Source: Gammaproteobacteria bacterium 45_16_T64
GTDB lineage: Bacteria > Pseudomonadota > Gammaproteobacteria > Pseudomonadales > Ketobacteraceae
Length of the DNA stretch: 64,000 bases
Assembly: GCA_002162955.1 (NCBI GenBank)
Contig: MABD01000024.1
Coordinates: forward strand, 1-64,000
Direction of reading: 5' to 3'
The notes beneath the pieces are model-generated. The model searched no databases, had not been told where the DNA came from, and saw nothing but the letters and a program-made list of their open reading frames with translations. Shown here one piece after another: positions 60,588 to 64,000 of the stretch; positions within the stretch are counted from its first letter, which is position 1; each line of letters starts with the position of its first letter. The position numbers and the translations under genes are program-made.

Positions 60588-61949
60588 ATGGATAAACCGT
60601 TTTCATCTGTGGCACAGGGGTTTCGTAAGAGAACGTTAGTTACCGCTAAGTTATCCGCTAAAATGGGTGTGGGTGTTGCGAAAAGTGTGATTAAACAGAA
60701 GGCTCAAGGGGTCTTTGGTGGAACGGTCGGAGACACAGGCGGTGACGATTCGGCAATTGATTCTGAAAAGAAAGACAAAATCACCAAAGATGCGATAGCT
60801 GTCGCATTGGCTCTGTACCAGGATATGGATCAACTCAAAGGGTTGGTCATGAAATTTGGACAGATGGCTAGCTATATGAGCACTCAATTCCCTCCTGAGG
60901 CTCAAAAAATAATTGCGAAACTTCAATCAGACGCCAGTGCATTACCTTTTTATGAAATTAAGACGTTGTTGACGAAGGCTCTAGGGAAACCCGTTGAGCA
61001 GGTGTTTGATACGTTTGAGGCCGAGGCGATTGCCGCAGCGTCTATTGGTCAGGTACACAAGGCTAGCTATCAAGGGCAAGCAGTCGCGGTAAAAATACAA
61101 TACCCAGGTGTTCGTGATGGGATTGCCAGCGACCTATCATTGATCAGTAAAGCGTTACCTATGTCTACGATGGCGTCTTCTTTACTGGGTGTTGCGATGG
61201 ATAGCAAGAGCCTGTATCAGGAATTGCACGATCGCATATTGGAAGAATGTGACTACTCTCGTGAGGCAAAGAACCAGCAGTTTGCCAAGACCTGCTGGCC
61301 AAATGATTCTTCTATCGTGATTCCTGGTATTGTTGAGGATGTCAGCTCTGTCAATGTTCTTGTGTCAGAGTTTATGGAAGGGCAGGATTTCTATACGTTT
61401 CGGGATAATGCATCGCAAGATGAGAAGAATAAGGCAGCAGAAACGCTGTATCGTATGAGCTTTGAGTCGATCTTTAAATACGCGTTTTTTAACGGAGATC
61501 CGCATCCAGGCAATTACCTTTTTAGATCGGCAGGAGAGGTGGTCTTTCTCGACTTTGGTTGCGTACGTTATTTTGAACCTGAATTGGTACAATCATGGAG
61601 GGGGTTGGTAAGATCTGTACGGGATCAGGACCGGGATCAATTTAAGCGCTTTACTCGGGAAATGGGTTTTGTGGGTAACGAGAAGAAATTTAACTGGGAT
61701 TCTCACTGGGCGCTATATAATTTCATTCTTGAGCCTGTACTAGAGAATAAACCGTTTACCTTTAGTAAGGAATACAAAGAGAAAGGCAATCAATTATTTC
61801 TCTATGAGAACAAGAATCAATTTTCGATTAATCTGCCACCTCCGTTATTATTGGTGAACCGGCTACAGTGGGGCCTAAAAACAATATTGGTTGACCTACA
61901 GGCCACCGGAGATTTTCATCGGGTATTTTGGGAAGTAATTGACGGGTAG
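60588..61949 (+). CDS. ABC1/AarF-family atypical kinase
   Basis: From ATG 60588 (aggag upstream) this 453-residue protein has the ABC1 signatures: KxGQ motif in LVMKFGQMASYMS, alanine-rich loop AIAAASIGQVHKA replacing the normal P-loop, VAVKIQYPGV with the Lys, NGDPHPGNYLF and VVFLDFGCVRYF. UbiB-like members support ubiquinone synthesis as ATPases; the non-UbiB branch, to which the length and sequence seem closer, is uncharacterised. It has no membrane helices at the C-terminus typical of UbiB. The start at 60564 would lack an SD. Confidence 0.85.
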   Translation: MDKPFSSVAQGFRKRTLVTAKLSAKMGVGVAKSVIKQKAQGVFGGTVGDTGGDDSAIDSEKKDKITKDAIAVALALYQDMDQLKGLVMKFGQMASYMSTQFPPEAQKIIAKLQSDASALPFYEIKTLLTKALGKPVEQVFDTFEAEAIAAASIGQVHKASYQGQAVAVKIQYPGVRDGIASDLSLISKALPMSTMASSLLGVAMDSKSLYQELHDRILEECDYSREAKNQQFAKTCWPNDSSIVIPGIVEDVSSVNVLVSEFMEGQDFYTFRDNASQDEKNKAAETLYRMSFESIFKYAFFNGDPHPGNYLFRSAGEVVFLDFGCVRYFEPELVQSWRGLVRSVRDQDRDQFKRFTREMGFVGNEKKFNWDSHWALYNFILEPVLENKPFTFSKEYKEKGNQLFLYENKNQFSINLPPPLLLVNRLQWGLKTILVDLQATGDFHRVFWEVIDG

Positions 61950-61970
61950 TGGATATCAGTGTTAGCAGCG

Positions 61971-62246
61971 CTAGTAACGTACAGAGAACTCTTGCTCTGT
62001 CCCGTTGAGAGGTTGCGTGCTGACGATGACTTCGGTGACCTTTGCGAGGGCTGGGCCTTCATGTGCCCAGTCTATCAGCTGGTCGACAATATCTGTATTA
62101 CCTTCGGCTTCAAATTCGACATTGCCATTGGGTAGGTTTTGCACCCACCCAGATAAACCTAATCTCTTGGCTTGTTTCTGGGTAGATGCACGATAATACA
62201 CGCCTTGAACGCGGCCGCTAACAATGGCATGTATTCTCTTTTTCAT
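61971..62246 (-). CDS. acyP: Acylphosphatase
   Basis: This 91-residue protein has both catalytic motifs: VSGRVQGVYYRAST with the Arg that binds phosphate and GLSGWVQNLPNG with the Asn that positions water. It hydrolyses acyl phosphates such as acetyl phosphate or 1,3-bisphosphoglycerate. It starts three bases after the metG stop, so it is probably translated from the metG message. Confidence 0.92.
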   Translation of the reverse strand: MKKRIHAIVSGRVQGVYYRASTQKQAKRLGLSGWVQNLPNGNVEFEAEGNTDIVDQLIDWAHEGPALAKVTEVIVSTQPLNGTEQEFSVRY

Positions 62247-62249
62247 CGT

Positions 62250-64000
62250 TTATTTTACTCGCATACCAGGGACAGCACCTGAATCTGGAGATAGAACATA
62301 CAGATCGTCCCCTCCTGGGCCAGCGGCAAGTACCATACCTTCAGACATACCAAACTTCATTTTTCGTGGTGCTAAGTTGGCGACCATTACGGTGAGCTTG
62401 CCTTCTAGGTCTTCAGGCTTATAAGCGGATTTGATTCCCGCGAAGACGTTGCGTTCTTCGCCTCCAAGGTCCAGGGTCAGCTGCAATAACTTATTTGCCC
62501 CTTTGACGTGCTCAGCTTTGATGATCTTAACGATTCGAAGGTCTATCTTTACGAAATCGTCAAAACTGATTTCATCTGCAATCGGCTCTTGTGCTAGCGG
62601 GCTATTGGGATCGAGAACAGGTTTGGCTGCAGCAGCGGCTTCGGCTTTGGATTCTTCAACCATTGCATTAACTTTATCCATTTCAACACGCTGCATTAAC
62701 GGTTTAAATTTATTCACGGTATGGTCAAGAAGTGGCTGGTCTTTGTCGTCCCACGTGAGAGGTGAGATATTAAGAAAGGCTTCTGCGTCCGATGCCATGA
62801 TGGGTAGGATCGGTTTCATATAGATCATGAGGATTCTGAATAGGTTGATACCCATCGAACAAGTATCTTTGACCTGTTCTTGCTTCTCTTGATCCTTGAT
62901 ATATACCCAGGGCTTTTCTTCATCAATATATTGATTGGCTTTGTCTGCTAGCGACATAATTAGACGCAGTGCTTGGCCGAATTCTCTATTCTCATAAAAG
63001 CTTGCAATATCGTCCCCCGCGTCTTGGAATTCTTTGAGTAAGTCTGGGGCGCTAACCGTGCTGGATAGAGTATTGTCGAACTTTTTCTTAATAAAACCAG
63101 CACAGCGGCTTGCGATATTAACGAGCTTGTTAACAAGGTCCGAATTAACCCGCTGGGCGAAATCTTCAAGATTAAGGTCGATATCGTCGATTCGATTGCC
63201 CAGCTTTACGCCATAGTAATAACGTAAGTACTCAGGGTTTAAGTGGCGTAGGTACGTTTCTGCCTTAATAAACGTGCCCCTGGACTTAGACATCTTTTGC
63301 CCGTTAACGGTGACAAAGCCGTGTGCGTATATTCCTGTTGGCGTACGGAAGTCTGCACCCGTGAGCATTGCCGGCCAAAATAGCCCGTGGAAATTGATGA
63401 TGTCCTTGCCGATAAAGTGGTAGAGCTCGGTACTAGAATCTTTTTTCCAATAGTGATCAAAGTCAAGGTCTTCGCGGCGATCGCAGAGATTCTTAAAGCT
63501 CGCCATATAGCCAATAGGGGCGTCTAGCCAAACATAGAAATATTTGCCCGGGAAATCCGGGATTTCGAAACCAAAATAAGGAGCTTCGCGGGAAATATCC
63601 CATTGCTGTAAACCGGCTTCCAGCCACTCGCTGAGCTTATTTGCGATACCTTCTTGCAATGTCCCTGAGCGGGTCCACTCCTCAAGCATTGATTGAAACT
63701 GCGGTAAGTCGAAGAATAGTTGAGTTGTTGGCTTTTCTATTGGTGTTGCACCTGACACGGTTGAGTGTGGATTCTTCAGTTCGGTTGCAGCATATGTTGC
63801 ACTGCACACTTCACAGTTGTCCCCATACTGGTCTTCTGCGTCACATTTTGGGCATGTACCTTTTACGAAGCGATCGGCCAAGAACATTTCTTTTTCTGGG
63901 TCGAATAGCTGGGTGATTTCTCGATTAACCACGTAGCCTTTGTCTCTGTTGCGCTCGTAAATAAGCGTAGAAAGGTCGCGGTTTTCATCCGAATGTGTTG
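62250..64000 (-). CDS. metG: Methionyl-tRNA synthetase, 3' portion (5' end outside the window)
   Basis: The frame is open to the right edge and begins mid-protein ([13 protein letters not shown]...). Visible parts are the zinc knuckle [17 protein letters not shown], the KMSKS signature in [12 protein letters not shown], the helical anticodon-binding domain and a C-terminal EMAP/Trbp111-type tRNA-binding domain ([35 protein letters not shown]). About 583 residues are present; the HIGH-motif domain lies beyond the window. It charges tRNA-Met. The apparent Met start at 63932 is internal, since homology continues upstream. Confidence 0.97.
   Translation of the reverse strand, partial: THSDENRDLSTLIYERNRDKGYVVNREITQLFDPEKEMFLADRFVKGTCPKCDAEDQYGDNCEVCSATYAATELKNPHSTVSGATPIEKPTTQLFFDLPQFQSMLEEWTRSGTLQEGIANKLSEWLEAGLQQWDISREAPYFGFEIPDFPGKYFYVWLDAPIGYMASFKNLCDRREDLDFDHYWKKDSSTELYHFIGKDIINFHGLFWPAMLTGADFRTPTGIYAHGFVTVNGQKMSKSRGTFIKAETYLRHLNPEYLRYYYGVKLGNRIDDIDLNLEDFAQRVNSDLVNKLVNIASRCAGFIKKKFDNTLSSTVSAPDLLKEFQDAGDDIASFYENREFGQALRLIMSLADKANQYIDEEKPWVYIKDQEKQEQVKDTCSMGINLFRILMIYMKPILPIMASDAEAFLNISPLTWDDKDQPLLDHTVNKFKPLMQRVEMDKVNAMVEESKAEAAAAAKPVLDPNSPLAQEPIADEISFDDFVKIDLRIVKIIKAEHVKGANKLLQLTLDLGGEERNVFAGIKSAYKPEDLEGKLTVMVANLAPRKMKFGMSEGMVLAAGPGGDDLYVLSPDSGAVPGMRVK

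Noticed and set aside
63839-63932. Apparent ATG-like start of metG at 63932
   Set aside because: The codon is internal: the metG frame and its conserved sequence continue to the window edge.

Overview
The window reads as a gammaproteobacterial chromosome segment. It carries gltB-gltD, metG, an ArsJ-type arsenic efflux pair, FadL-type outer-membrane transport, CheX, a GGDEF protein, FapA and large hybrid kinases. The mix of a fatty-acid transporter, a sterol-desaturase-family hydroxylase, SDR and SnoaL-like enzymes and many sensory proteins suggests a free-living, probably aquatic, lipid- or hydrocarbon-associated bacterium. I do not assign a genus. No phage genes, CRISPR array, rRNA or intact tRNA were seen.

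About 1-20 kb is an accessory island. The window opens with what looks like one end of an IS21-family element (1-80), then an AraC regulator facing an MDR-type oxidoreductase. A decayed IS6-family element (about 2.2-2.8 kb) starts a run of small genes, mostly on the + strand. Among them are lipoproteins, small membrane proteins, DUF5984, DUF3916, SUKH/SMI1-like and zinc-ribbon proteins, a VOC protein and an Ntn-type amidase. In the middle is a 5'-truncated RHS protein whose C-terminal tip looks like a GIY-YIG nuclease, followed at once by a leucine-rich-repeat protein in the immunity position. A zinc-ribbon/partner gene pair and a three-helix membrane protein each occur twice, and a second, internally deleted copy of the IS6-like remnant lies at about 15.1 kb. 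This is the usual look of a polymorphic-toxin/immunity graveyard.

About 19.6-37.7 kb holds lipid-related and sensory genes: AraC divergent from an alpha/beta hydrolase and a sterol-desaturase-family enzyme; a methyl-accepting chemotaxis protein with six tandem 273-bp (91-residue) poly-HAMP units; outer-membrane barrel genes, one reduced to its tail; a stand-alone caspase-like protein; an MGAT-like acyltransferase; an MscS channel; CheX; a diguanylate cyclase; and a SnoaL/SDR pair beside FadL and a divergent TetR gene, with two palindromic operator-like sites between the last two.

About 37.8-64 kb holds a 1735-residue serine/threonine-kinase/ATPase/GAF/histidine-kinase fusion, a membrane-anchored GST-like protein, gltB-gltD with a strong terminator, a GAPDH-arsJ arsenate-resistance operon with a palindrome placed exactly between its -35 and -10, FapA, a D-lactate-dehydrogenase-type flavoprotein, a lipoprotein solute-binding protein next to a hybrid histidine kinase, an ABC1 kinase, acylphosphatase and the 3' part of metG, which runs off the window end.
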